33,991 bases of DNA from NCBI GenBank assembly GCA_964496595.1, contig CAZCAI010000031.1, positions 1 through 33,991 on the forward strand, read 5' to 3'. Positions within the stretch are counted from its first letter, which is position 1, and each line of letters starts with the position of its first letter. The notes below the pieces were generated by a model. The model saw only the letters and a program-made list of their open reading frames with translations. It had not been told where the DNA came from and searched no databases. The DNA comes from JAAAOZ01 sp964496595 (GTDB taxonomy: Bacteria > Chloroflexota > Anaerolineae > B4-G1 > SLSP01). A program made the translations under genes and the position numbers. Below are positions 18,453 to 26,152 of this stretch, one piece after another.

Positions 18453-19628
18453 ATGAAGAAAGTTAATTTACCCTATGATGAACACGCGATATCAAGATAT
18501 GCGGCGATCACGCCGGACGCCATCCACAAGATTCAGGAGGATTACTTCGCCGGGCGTGACCTGAGCCGTTCTATCCCAGGCGTAGACGAGACCAGGGCGG
18601 CGGTTATTCTCGTCGAATCACTGGAAGCGGATCGTCTCTTGCGTATACTGCCAAAGAAGTTGTTCAGTGGCTCATTTGAGCCTCTGTTCGGACCACTGAG
18701 TGACTGGCCCCAGGCCGTGATGGCGAATATCCTCCTTGAGGTGTCGAGTCTTGCGAGAGCCAGGGGAAATAAGGCAAAGCAAAAGGAGTTTTGGGCGCTG
18801 GGTTGGGCCATGTTGGAAGAGACTTTGAACTCGCCGGTCGCCAGCCCGATGCTCTGGTATGAGGACATCTTCTTTGACGTGGGGCAGGAGTTGCGTAGGA
18901 TGGGGGATCGCAGGGCAATTGAATTCTTTAAGCGGTTATTGGCGCATAGCCTGTATGTGAACCAGAACACGGAATTGGTTTCTTCGTTGCGGGATTTGGC
19001 CGATACTTATCTTTGGGTTGGAGAATACGAGGAGGGCTTTAGGATATTAGAGGCATTGATCCGCAATGATCCTTCCGATATTTGGAACTACAACGTGATG
19101 GCTATCTCTTTCGATCATTTTGGCTTGACCGAGATTGGCGCGGAAGCTACTCGCCGGGGCATCGAATTGGCCGAGGCGACAGGCGATCCCGAAGATCTCC
19201 GCAAACAATTGCACGATTGCTTGGATCGTATGAAGCAGAGCGAACATCAGGGGCGTGAGGCTGAGGTCGACCCGGAGGTGCTGGCCGACTTGCGTGCGGC
19301 TCTTCATTTAGATTTCGATGCCGGTGAGCAGCGTTCTGATGTCGCGTTGTGTCACGAACTGGTGCCCGATGTGGAGCAGATGCCTCGAAAGCGCCAGCCG
19401 GAGAAGCCAGATTTACCGCCGCCGGATGTGGTTCGACGACGTTTTGCAAAGTCGGTGGCCAGGTCCGCCAAGCGCGGCAAGCTTTTCGGGCGTTCAAAGC
19501 GCGAAAAACGTGCCCAATCTCGCGCGACCAAGCCGCAGGATCTCGATTTGGGGCGTAACGATCCCTGCTGGTGCGGTAGCGGCAAGAAGTACAAGCATTG
19601 TCACATGCGGAGCGATCGGGATAGGTGA
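18453..19628 (+). CDS. TPR-like protein with C-terminal SEC-C zinc motif
   Basis: The 391-residue protein has helical-repeat character through about residues 80-270, including YLWVGEYEEGFRILEALI, a TPR-like pair. A basic linker rich in Lys and Arg follows, then a SEC-C motif at the end (GRNDPCWCGSGKKYKHCH). SEC-C binds zinc and in SecA contacts SecB and ribosomes; similar motifs occur in many soluble proteins as an interaction tag. The exact role is unknown. The start is supported by the GAGGAG tract 3-6 nt upstream. The gene ends 3 bp before the assembly gap and is complete. Confidence 0.8.
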   Translation: MKKVNLPYDEHAISRYAAITPDAIHKIQEDYFAGRDLSRSIPGVDETRAAVILVESLEADRLLRILPKKLFSGSFEPLFGPLSDWPQAVMANILLEVSSLARARGNKAKQKEFWALGWAMLEETLNSPVASPMLWYEDIFFDVGQELRRMGDRRAIEFFKRLLAHSLYVNQNTELVSSLRDLADTYLWVGEYEEGFRILEALIRNDPSDIWNYNVMAISFDHFGLTEIGAEATRRGIELAEATGDPEDLRKQLHDCLDRMKQSEHQGREAEVDPEVLADLRAALHLDFDAGEQRSDVALCHELVPDVEQMPRKRQPEKPDLPPPDVVRRRFAKSVARSAKRGKLFGRSKREKRAQSRATKPQDLDLGRNDPCWCGSGKKYKHCHMRSDRDR

Positions 19629-19631
19629 GGT

Positions 19632-19731
19632 NNNNNNNNNNNNNNNNNNNNNNNNNNNNNNNNNNNNNNNNNNNNNNNNNNNNNNNNNNNNNNNNNNNNN
19701 NNNNNNNNNNNNNNNNNNNNNNNNNNNNNNN
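19632..19731. other. assembly gap (100 N)
   Basis: Exactly 100 N separate two contigs, the usual placeholder for a gap of unknown size. Gene order across it rests on scaffolding. The 3' end of the WYL regulator is lost here. Confidence 0.98.
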
Positions 19732-20633
19732 AGCTCGGCGGGCGCCAACACCTCGGCGTGGGGGCCGTGCCACAGCGCGATGCGCGCGGCCCACGCCATG
19801 TCCGTCGCGCCGAAGGTGACGATGATCGATCCGTCCGCCTGCTCCTCTATCGTCTCCCACGAGGAGCGTTCTTCCCAGACCTCCGACGCAGCTTCTGGCG
19901 CGAATCGCATCCGTACCTGGACCCGCGCGGGAAACCACGTCGTCTGCTCCAGATAGGTCTGCACATCGAAGTTAGCGGGCGCCTCGAAGCGCACTACGCC
20001 CACCGACAGCTCGACAAGGCGATCCACCCGAAAGACGCGCAGATCGTCGCGCAGATGACAGTGGCCGATGAGGTACCACCATCCCCAGCGATAGACCAGC
20101 GCGTAGGGATCGACGTCGCGCTCCAGCGGCTCCGGTCGGCTCCGGCTCTGATAGACCATCGTCACCCGGCGACGCTCGCGGGCCGCGCGCCGCAGCTTCT
20201 TGAGCATTGGCGCCAGTGAGGTGTGATCATCGCGATGCAAGCCCGTCGCTATCAGGGTGCGACGCGCCCAGCCCACCTCGTGGCGCTGCTCGTCGGGGAG
20301 TACATTCTCCAGCTTGGCCATCGCACCCTGCGCGGCCTCCTCGTAGAGCGGCCCCCACACCTCGCGCACCATGCTCGATCCCAGGTAGACGGCGACCGCC
20401 TCCTCCGGCGTGAAGACCAGCGGCGGCATTTTGTAGCCGCGCACCAGCGAGTAGCCGCCGTGCGGCCCGCGCTCGGCGTAGACGGGAATCCCCATCTCAT
20501 CCAACATGTTAATGTAGCGATGGATCGTCCGCACCGAGACGCCCAGCGCTTCGGCCAACTCCCCGGCCTTCTGCTGGGATCGACGCTGGAGCAGCATGAT
20601 CAGCGTGATCAAGCGCGTCGCTGTGGTGGACAT
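19732..20633 (-). CDS. WYL-domain transcriptional regulator, 3' end missing
   Basis: About 300 residues are visible. The N-terminal winged helix (RLITLIMLLQRR, then SVRTIHRYINML) is followed by a WYL domain with MVYQSRSRPEPLERDVDP and WWYLIGHCHLRDDLRVFRVDR, then the WCX region. Family members are about 310-330 residues, so probably only the last 10-30 residues are lost in the gap. WYL proteins bind nucleic acids or small ligands and often regulate stress or defence genes. I chose the ATG at 20633, 11 bp after the stop of the formamidase gene; it lacks a clear Shine-Dalgarno, so an ATG at 20681 cannot be excluded. Confidence 0.88.
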
Positions 20634-20643
20634 TCGCGGGCGC

Positions 20644-21291
20644 TTACGTGGCGATGAGGACCGCGCGCGCGGGCGCGCCATCCGAGCCGGCGAGCTTCAA
20701 CGGCAGACAGCACAACTCGTAGGCGCCCGCAGCGATCCCGCTCAGGTTGATGCCCTCCAGGATGATAACGCCGGCCTCCAGCAGGACGCGATGCGTGGGC
20801 ACGCTCGCCGTGAAGGGCGCGGCGGAGAGATAGTCGATGCCCACGAGCCGGACGCCGTGCTCCACCAGCCAGCGCGCGCCGTCCTCCGTGATAGCGACGA
20901 AATCCTTCTGGAAGGTCGCCGCCGTTGCTTCCTGCTCCCACATCTCCGAGTTCTTGGTGTGGAAGAGCACGCGCGTCGTGCCCGCCGGGATCGACATCGC
21001 GGCCAGACCTTCCGCCGTGATATGGTCATCGCCAGGATACGCCGCCACCAGCGCCGGCCCGATCAGCACATCTAACGCCAGGGACGCCACGTCATCGCCG
21101 CCCAAGATGAAGTGCGCGGGCGCATCGACGTGCGTGCCGGTGTGCGCGCTCATCTCCAGATGCGTCACCGTCGCCACATCCCCGCGCGCCAGGTGCGAGG
21201 ATTGTTTCATGCGGACGGTCATATCCCCCGGCCAGACGATCAACGACTCCGAGATGGGGACAGAAATATCGTAGATAGTTCGTTCGCTCAT
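20644..21291 (-). CDS. cyclase family protein (kynurenine-formamidase-like)
   Basis: The 215-residue protein belongs to the metal-dependent cyclase/KynB family. It has YDISVPISESLIVWPGD at the start, the metal-binding HTGTHVDAPAHF near residue 51, VLFHTKN near 108 and GVRLVGIDYLS near 145. Relatives hydrolyse N-formylkynurenine or other cyclic and amide substrates; no tryptophan-degradation genes are near, so the substrate is open. AGGAGGC precedes the ATG. The WYL regulator follows by 11 bp and may be its co-transcribed regulator. Confidence 0.85.
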   Translation of the reverse strand: MSERTIYDISVPISESLIVWPGDMTVRMKQSSHLARGDVATVTHLEMSAHTGTHVDAPAHFILGGDDVASLALDVLIGPALVAAYPGDDHITAEGLAAMSIPAGTTRVLFHTKNSEMWEQEATAATFQKDFVAITEDGARWLVEHGVRLVGIDYLSAAPFTASVPTHRVLLEAGVIILEGINLSGIAAGAYELCCLPLKLAGSDGAPARAVLIAT

Positions 21292-21313
21292 AGTTGCCTC
21301 CTAGAGATTGATC

Positions 21314-21412
21314 TAACCTTGCGAAGGTTGCGGCATAGCCGGCTTGGGAATTACATCTTGATGGTGAGGCGTATTTCTACCGAAGTATAGTCGCATAACC
21401 TTCGCAAGGATT
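21314..21412. repeat. inverted-repeat element upstream of tyrS
   Basis: CCTTGCGAAGGTT (21317-21329) is matched exactly by AACCTTCGCAAGG (21397-21409). Each arm is itself a small palindrome, and the match extends outward with single-base indels (TTGCG/CGCAT and TAA/ATTA). It resembles a short MITE or REP element. It lies before the tyrS promoter. Confidence 0.7.
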
Positions 21413-21489
21413 ACGTCATGTGTTGCATGATATCCCAAAAGTGAAACACACCCCAGTATAGCACGCGCGATAGGCAGGTCAATCAATAC

Positions 21490-21517
21490 TTGACAATTCA
21501 TTCATCCCCAGTATCAT
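21490..21517 (+). promoter_or_regulatory. promoter for the tyrS leader
   Basis: A consensus TTGACA (21490-21495) and TATCAT (21512-21517) are 16 nt apart. Transcription would start near 21524, about 40 nt before the leader peptide start and about 260 nt before tyrS. Confidence 0.75.
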
Positions 21518-21561
21518 TGAGAAAGATTTGGTGGATTTCAGGCTGTTTTAAAGGACAACGG

Positions 21562-21666
21562 ATGATGCTCAGACCAAACAACGTAACGCGCAGCGCTGAT
21601 GTCTATTACTATGCCGCGCCCCCATCCTGGGGGCGGTCGCTTCGCGCTACGAGGAACGCTATGTAG
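21562..21666 (+). CDS. tyrS leader peptide with Tyr-Tyr-Tyr run
   Basis: A 34-codon frame runs from tandem ATGs at 21562 and 21565 to a TAG at 21664-21666. AAAGGA lies 6-7 nt before the first ATG. Codons 15-17 (21604-21612) are TAT TAC TAT, three tyrosines in a row. The peptide begins MMLRPNNVTRSADV and ends RATRNAM. A GC-rich hairpin starts 5 nt after the Tyr run and an intrinsic terminator lies 33 nt beyond the stop. The layout is that of an amino-acid sensing leader peptide for tyrosyl-tRNA synthetase. It is a prediction, with no homologue check. Confidence 0.7.
   Translation: MMLRPNNVTRSADVYYYAAPPSWGRSLRATRNAM
21617..21646 (+). promoter_or_regulatory. tyrS attenuator: pause hairpin and antiterminator strand
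   Basis: Bases 21617-21624 pair with 21628-21635 (8 bp, CCCCCA against TGGGGG at the core). Overlapping its 3' arm, CGGTCGCTTCGCG (21634-21646) can instead pair for 13 bp, two of them G-U, with CGTGGAGCGACCG (21701-21713). That second pairing removes 8 of the 10 bases of the terminator's 5' arm. A ribosome held on the Tyr codons would block the first hairpin and favour the antiterminator. Confidence 0.65.
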
Positions 21667-21698
21667 GATTGATCCTCATCCGAGAAAGTTCTTTCAGC

Positions 21699-21729
21699 GA
21701 CGTGGAGCGACCGGCTCCACGTCTTTTTT
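21699..21729 (+). terminator. intrinsic terminator in the tyrS leader
   Basis: GACGTGGAGC (21699-21708) pairs perfectly with GCTCCACGTC (21714-21723) around a 5-nt loop, followed by six T. It lies 53 bp before the tyrS ATG on the coding strand, so it must be bypassed for tyrS expression. Confidence 0.92.
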
Positions 21730-21782
21730 ATTGCCAGATCACGAGGACTTAAGACTTTCGACCATTTTACGAGGAGGCTAGG

Positions 21783-23072
21783 ATGACCAGCGTATTGGAT
21801 GAATTTAAGTGGCGCGGTTTGCTCTACGATCACACGGAGGGCGCACCGGAGGTGTTGGCCGAGCAGAAAATTACGGCCTACATCGGCTTCGATCCCACGT
21901 CGGACAGCTTGCAGATCGGCAATCTGCTGGCCTTGATGGGCCTGGCGCGGATGCAGCGCTTTGGGCACACGCCCATCGCGGTGGCGGGCGGCGGCACCGG
22001 CATGATCGGCGATCCGAGCGGCAAGAGCCAGGAGCGCCAGTTGCTCTCGATGGAGCAGGTGGAGGCCAACGTGGCCGCCATCCAGCCCCAATTGGCGCGT
22101 TTTTTGGATTTTGATGTCCAGAGCAATCCGGCGAAAGTTCTCAACAACGCCGCGTGGTTGAAGCCGATCACGATGATGGAGTTTCTGCGCGATGTGGGCA
22201 AGCACTTCACCATCAATTACATGATGGCGAAGGACTCGGTCAAATCGCGGCTGGATCGCGAGGAAGGCGGCATCTCCTACACCGAGTTCAGCTACATGCT
22301 CCTCCAATCCTACGATTTCCTGCATCTCTTCGATCACCACAACTGCGTGCTGCAATCCGGCGGCAGCGACCAGTGGGGGAACATCACGGCGGGCGTCGAG
22401 CTGATCCGCCGCGCGCGCGGAAAGCGGGCCTATGGCCTCGTCTATCCCCTCGTCACCAACGCCGACGGGACCAAGTTGGGCAAGACGGAGCGCGGCACCA
22501 TCTGGCTCGATCCAGAGCGCACCTCGCCCTATCGCTTCTACCAATACTGGTTCAACCAGGACGATGTGGACGTGATCAACCTTCTCAAGTACTTCACCTG
22601 GATGACCCAAGGGGAGATCGCGGAGCTGGAGCATAAAGTAGCGACGCGCCCGGAGCGCCGCGAGGCGCAGCGCACGCTCGCGCAGGAGATGACGCGCCTC
22701 GTCCACGGCGAGACCGCGCTCACGAAGGCCGAGCAGGCGTCGCACGTCCTCTTCGGCGGCGAGATCGCCGGCCTGGACGCGGCGGACATCGCGGACATCT
22801 TCAGCGACGTCCCCTCCAGCGAGCTGCCCAAGTCGGCGCTGGAAGGCGAGGGCTGCTCGCTGGTCGATGTGGTGGCGGATAGCGGCCTCGTCCGCTCCAA
22901 GGGCCAGACGCGACGCCTCCTCAAGAGCGGCGGCGTCTACATCAACAACGTCCGCGTCCAAGACACCGACGCGCGTCTCACCCTTGACGACGCCATCGAC
23001 GGCGAGTTCATCGTCCTGCGCAAGGGAAAGAAGAGCTACCATCTGGTGAAAGTTCAGTCCTGGTCGCTATGA
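21783..23072 (+). CDS. tyrS: tyrosyl-tRNA synthetase
   Basis: TyrRS charges tRNA-Tyr. The 429-residue length fits the bacterial TyrS class with a C-terminal S4 domain. The class I signatures are the HIGH-like LQIGN at 43-47 within YIGFDPTSDSLQIGN, and the KMSKS-like KLGKT at 231-235. YMLLQSYDF (171-179) and QSGGSDQWGN (191-200) form the tyrosine and ATP pocket. The S4 RNA-binding domain covers about 355-425 (SLVDVVADSGLVRSKGQTRR). GAGGAGGC precedes the ATG. Expression is probably governed by the leader at 21524-21782. Confidence 0.97.
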   Translation: MTSVLDEFKWRGLLYDHTEGAPEVLAEQKITAYIGFDPTSDSLQIGNLLALMGLARMQRFGHTPIAVAGGGTGMIGDPSGKSQERQLLSMEQVEANVAAIQPQLARFLDFDVQSNPAKVLNNAAWLKPITMMEFLRDVGKHFTINYMMAKDSVKSRLDREEGGISYTEFSYMLLQSYDFLHLFDHHNCVLQSGGSDQWGNITAGVELIRRARGKRAYGLVYPLVTNADGTKLGKTERGTIWLDPERTSPYRFYQYWFNQDDVDVINLLKYFTWMTQGEIAELEHKVATRPERREAQRTLAQEMTRLVHGETALTKAEQASHVLFGGEIAGLDAADIADIFSDVPSSELPKSALEGEGCSLVDVVADSGLVRSKGQTRRLLKSGGVYINNVRVQDTDARLTLDDAIDGEFIVLRKGKKSYHLVKVQSWSL

Positions 23073-23103
23073 GACCTGTCAGGTTTGCTAAACCTGACAG
23101 GTC
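23073..23103. repeat. perfect 14-bp palindrome abutting the tyrS stop
   Basis: GACCTGTCAGGTTT (23073-23086) and AAACCTGACAGGTC (23090-23103) pair with a 3-nt loop, directly after the tyrS TGA. No T-run follows, so it may protect the 3' end or be a dispersed palindromic repeat rather than a terminator. Confidence 0.75.
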
Positions 23104-23122
23104 TGGATGGGGAGCCGACAGC

Positions 23123-23322
23123 TGATCGTCGGAAAGCATCCTGACGTGTCCCTCGCCGAGAGCCGGGCAGTGAACTACCCGTCTCAAAGCTGAAGTCGGC
23201 TGAAAGCCGACTCGACGCCGGGAATGATCGCCCATTTTAGTCGGCTTCGAGCCGACTTGAGCTTGTAGCCCGCGATTTATCTGCGGGCACAGGCGGTGCA
23301 AGACCACCTTTTCCGACAATCA
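23123..23322. repeat. 200-bp non-coding element with terminal inverted repeats
   Basis: The element begins TGATCGTCGGAAA and ends TTTCCGACAATCA, inverted with one mismatch. Inside are AGTCGGCT-GAA-AGCCGACT (around 23192-23210) and AGTCGGCT-TCG-AGCCGACT (around 23239-23257), plus a GCCCGC/GCGGGC stem. The same ends and internal AAGCTGAAGTCGGCTGAA phrase recur at 25986-26455. It occupies most of the 466-bp gap before the SUFU gene. Confidence 0.6.
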
Positions 23323-23350
23323 ATCGTCACACCCGTCTGGATGAAGCGGC

Positions 23351-23379
23351 TTGGACTTTCCGCGATTTTGTGGTAAAGT
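23351..23379 (+). promoter_or_regulatory. promoter upstream of the SUFU gene
   Basis: TTGGAC (23351-23356) and TAAAGT (23374-23379) are 17 nt apart. A terminator follows only about 60 nt after the expected start, so this promoter may produce a short transcript or an attenuated leader. Confidence 0.5.
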
Positions 23380-23418
23380 TTTTGTGTATATGGATAGGAT
23401 GAAGGTTTTGGTAGGAAG

Positions 23419-23447
23419 AAGAGGCTGCCTCTGGCGGCCTCTTTTTT
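23419..23447 (+). terminator. intrinsic terminator inside the SUFU leader
   Basis: AAGAGGC-T-GCC (23419-23429) pairs with GGC-G-GCCTCTT (23433-23443) around a 3-nt loop, followed by a run of T to 23447. It lies between the promoter at 23351 and the gene at 23539. After it, CATCTGCT repeats three times just before the ribosome-binding site. Confidence 0.8.
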
Positions 23448-23538
23448 CCGCAAATCAGCGGATTGAGTAGATTTAGCAGATCGCTTACGTTCGATTCCAT
23501 CTGCTCTCATCTGCTTCATCTGCTGAGAGGAGACGTTT

Positions 23539-24312
23539 ATGTCCAAGCGAAATATCTCGCCCGGCGGGTCCGAAATCGTAGCCTACGATGACGAGCACTC
23601 CGACGGCGCGCTTGTGCTCCAGCCGCCGCCGGGATGGCGCCAGGGCTTAGAGCAGCACCTCCTGTACCACCTGGGGGATTTTCAAGTCTACCACGAGATC
23701 GTCTCCGATCTGATCCACCTGGATTTGGCCATCTTCGAGCCGAGCGTGGAGCGTCCCTACTACACCGCCATCACGATGGGGGTGAGCGACGCGCCGCTCA
23801 ACGTCCCGCCCGATCTCCGCGACTATCGCCATCAGGAGTTGATGATCTATCTGCCGCCGAGCTGGGATCTGGATTTTGAGGAGGGCGGCGAGCGCTCATG
23901 GTGGCCCTTTCGGATGCTCAAGAAGTTGGGGCGCTTTCTGCACCAGCACGACACCTACTTCGCGCCGGGCCACTCCATCACCGGCGACGACGCCGACCCG
24001 TTTATCGCCGGATCGAAACTCTCGGCGGCGCTCTTGCTCCCGCCCTTCGAGTCGGACGCCTTCGACACGCTGGAGATCGCGGGCGCGCCGTGTCGCTTCC
24101 TCTGGCTGATGCCCATCACGGCGAGCGAGTGTGAGTACAAGTTGGAGCACGGCGCTAACGCGCTGATGACGCGCTTGCGCCAGGTCGGCGTCTCGCCCCT
24201 CATCGATCCGAACCGTTCGAGCGTCGTAGCGGATGCCTCGCCATCGCCTTACAAAAAATGGCTGCGACGGCGAGATAAGAATCTAAAAAACTCAATCAAT
24301 AATCAACTGTAA
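23539..24312 (+). CDS. suppressor-of-fused (SUFU) domain protein
   Basis: The 257-residue protein matches the bacterial SUFU-domain family. HLGDFQVYHEIVSDLIHLDL is near residue 45, YYTAITMGVSDAPLNVP near 75, a QELMIYLPPSWD strand near 98, FLWLMPITASECEYKL near 190 and a closing MTRLRQVGVSPLIDP helix. Family members in bacteria are mostly uncharacterised; some are immunity proteins in polymorphic toxin loci, but no toxin gene is nearby. The C-terminal lysine/arginine-rich tail is variable. GAGAGGAG precedes the ATG. It lies 41 bp upstream of ahcY and may be co-transcribed. Confidence 0.85.
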   Translation: MSKRNISPGGSEIVAYDDEHSDGALVLQPPPGWRQGLEQHLLYHLGDFQVYHEIVSDLIHLDLAIFEPSVERPYYTAITMGVSDAPLNVPPDLRDYRHQELMIYLPPSWDLDFEEGGERSWWPFRMLKKLGRFLHQHDTYFAPGHSITGDDADPFIAGSKLSAALLLPPFESDAFDTLEIAGAPCRFLWLMPITASECEYKLEHGANALMTRLRQVGVSPLIDPNRSSVVADASPSPYKKWLRRRDKNLKNSINNQL

Positions 24313-24353
24313 CTAACAAAAACTAACAAATCAACAAAGGAGCTAATGTAACG

Positions 24354-25613
24354 ATGGACTATCACGTGAAAGATATGGATTTGGCCCCCTCCGGTCGCTT
24401 GCGGATGACGTGGGCCGAGCGGGAAATGCCCGTGCTGCGGATGATTCGCGAGCGTTTCGAGCAGGAAAAGCCGTTCAAGGGCGTGCGGATGTCGGCGTGC
24501 TTGCACGTCACCACGGAGACCGGGAATCTGGCGCGCACGTTGGCCGCCGGGGGCGCGGATCTGGTGTTGGTCGCCAGCAACCCGCTCAGCACCCAGGACG
24601 ACGTCGCGGCGGCGCTCGTCTCCTACGACGAGATCCCCGTCTACGCGCTCAAGGGCGAGGACAACGAGACCTACTACGAGCACATCCACGCCGCGATTGA
24701 TCACAAGCCGCATCTCACGATGGACGACGGCGCGGATCTGGTGAGCATCCTCCACAAGGATCGCCGCGAGGCCTTGGGCAACGTCATCGGCGGCACCGAG
24801 GAGACCACCACGGGCGTCATCCGCCTGCGCGCGATGGCCAAAGCTGGCGCGCTCTCCTATCCCATCGTCGCTGTGAACGACGCGCTGACCAAGCACCTCT
24901 TCGATAATCGCTACGGGACCGGCCAATCGACGATGGACGGCATCATCCGCGCGACCAACGTCCTCATCGCGGGGAAGACCGTCGTCGTGGCGGGCTACGG
25001 CTGGTGCAGCCGAGGCATCTCGATGCGCGCGAAGGGCATGGGCGCCAACGTGATTGTCACCGAGATTGATCCCCTCAAGGCGTTGGAGGCCGTGATGGAC
25101 GGCTTCCGCGTGATGCCGATGATCGAGGCCGCGCCGATTGGCGACATCTTCGTCACTTCTACCGGCGACATCAATGTGATCGACCAGCATCACTTCGAGG
25201 CAATGAAAGGCGGCGCCATCGTCTGCAACTCCGGCCACTTCAACGTCGAGTTGAACCTGGCGGCCCTGGCCGAGATCGCGGTGGAAGCGCCGCGCGTCGT
25301 GCGGCCTTACGTCAAGGAGTATCGACTGGCCGATGGCCGTCGCATCAACATCTTAGCCGATGGTCGTCTGGTCAACTTGGGCGCAGCTGAGGGCCATCCC
25401 AGCGCCGTGATGGACATGTCCTTTGCCAATCAGGCGTTGAGCGCGGAGTATATGCTCGCCCACGCGGATGAGTTGGAGAACACCGTCTACGCCGTGCCGG
25501 AGGACATCGACGAGCGGATCGCTAAGCTGAAGCTCGAGGCAATGGGCGTCGAGATTGACGTGCTTACCGAGGAGCAAAAGGCCTACCTCAATTCGTGGGA
25601 GTCCGGCACGTAG
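24354..25613 (+). CDS. ahcY: S-adenosylhomocysteinase
   Basis: AhcY reversibly hydrolyses S-adenosylhomocysteine to adenosine and homocysteine, relieving inhibition of methyltransferases. At 419 residues it is the shorter form without the ~40-residue insertion. Visible are CLHVTTETGNLARTL near residue 49, LVASNPLSTQDDVAAAL, GGTEETTTGVIRL near 149, the NAD site VVVAGYGWCSRG near 212 and CNSGHFNVE near 293. AAAGGAG lies 11 nt before the ATG; between them is an ATG-TAA start-stop pair. No SAH riboswitch is evident in the short upstream gap. The TrmO and ICMT-like genes in the window would generate its substrate. Confidence 0.97.
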   Translation: MDYHVKDMDLAPSGRLRMTWAEREMPVLRMIRERFEQEKPFKGVRMSACLHVTTETGNLARTLAAGGADLVLVASNPLSTQDDVAAALVSYDEIPVYALKGEDNETYYEHIHAAIDHKPHLTMDDGADLVSILHKDRREALGNVIGGTEETTTGVIRLRAMAKAGALSYPIVAVNDALTKHLFDNRYGTGQSTMDGIIRATNVLIAGKTVVVAGYGWCSRGISMRAKGMGANVIVTEIDPLKALEAVMDGFRVMPMIEAAPIGDIFVTSTGDINVIDQHHFEAMKGGAIVCNSGHFNVELNLAALAEIAVEAPRVVRPYVKEYRLADGRRINILADGRLVNLGAAEGHPSAVMDMSFANQALSAEYMLAHADELENTVYAVPEDIDERIAKLKLEAMGVEIDVLTEEQKAYLNSWESGT

Positions 25614-25642
25614 GTGCCGTTCGGACACACATTACTCGCAAC

Positions 25643-25674
25643 AAAAAAAACCCCCGGCAATGCCGGGGGTTTTT
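25643..25674. terminator. bidirectional terminator between ahcY and tRNA-Glu
   Basis: CCCCCGGC (25651-25658) pairs with GCCGGGGG (25662-25669) with an AAT loop. Eight A precede and five T follow, so it works on both strands. It directly abuts the CCA end of the minus-strand tRNA gene. Confidence 0.92.
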
Positions 25675-25751
25675 GGTGTCCCCAAAGGGATTCGAACCCT
25701 TGTCGCAGGCTTGAAAGGCCTGTGTCCTGGGCCAGACTAGACGATGGGGAC
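25674..25751 (-). tRNA. tRNA-Glu (anticodon TTC)
   Basis: On the minus strand the acceptor arms are GTCCCCA and TGGGGAC, followed by encoded ACCA. The D arm reads TCGTCTAGTCTGGCCCAGGA, the anticodon stem CAGGC/GCCTG encloses the loop CTTTCAA (anticodon TTC), and the T arm contains GGTTCGAATCC. All are standard for tRNA-Glu. The gene body without CCA is 25677-25751. Confidence 0.95.
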
Positions 25752-25754
25752 CCA

Positions 25755-25985
25755 TTCACACACAAAAGGATTGTAACATAAAGCCGGAACCTGTCAAGCC
25801 AGGGTTTTCCCATTTTGTAATTACATCCTATTCGCTCTAAGCGGATTGTTAAATCCGTGCTCCCTAGGCATATTTTGAACGTATTTCAAGATTTCGCAAG
25901 CGAAACGGGGATCTGGCGATCCCCTTGGAGCGAGAATAGGAAAGCCCTACCTGTCAAGCAGGCGCTTGAGCGTTGGCGTAACGTT
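25755..25985. other. non-coding gap with small hairpins
   Basis: No gene is seen. TTTCGC-AA-GCGAAA (25892-25905) and GGGGATC-TGGC-GATCCCC (25907-25924) are adjacent hairpins; the second resembles part of the MITE core. A TCAAG/CTTGA stem follows near 25957-25972. The tRNA-Glu promoter should lie here on the minus strand, but I could not pick a convincing one. Confidence 0.5.
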
Positions 25986-26152
25986 TGATCGTCGGAAAAG
26001 CCAGCTTATGCCGCCTGCGCCTGCGGATGAATCGCAGGCTAAAAGCTGAAGTCGGCTGAAGGCCGACTGTAAGCGGATATTTATAATCCACCACCGCCCG
26101 GACGTAAAGATCCAAGCTCAAAGAGCGAAGCCTCCTTCGGAGGCTCAACCCA

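Noticed and set aside
21292..21782. T-box riboswitch for tyrS
   Set aside because: No TGGNACCGCG-type antiterminator bulge or stem I specifier layout is visible. The leader peptide model explains the structures better. An Infernal search would settle it.
24313..24353. SAH riboswitch before ahcY
   Set aside because: The 41-bp gap is too short and A-rich to hold the SAH aptamer.
25555..25740. 61-codon frame spanning the ahcY end, terminator and tRNA
   Set aside because: It starts inside ahcY and reads through a terminator and the antisense of a tRNA gene.
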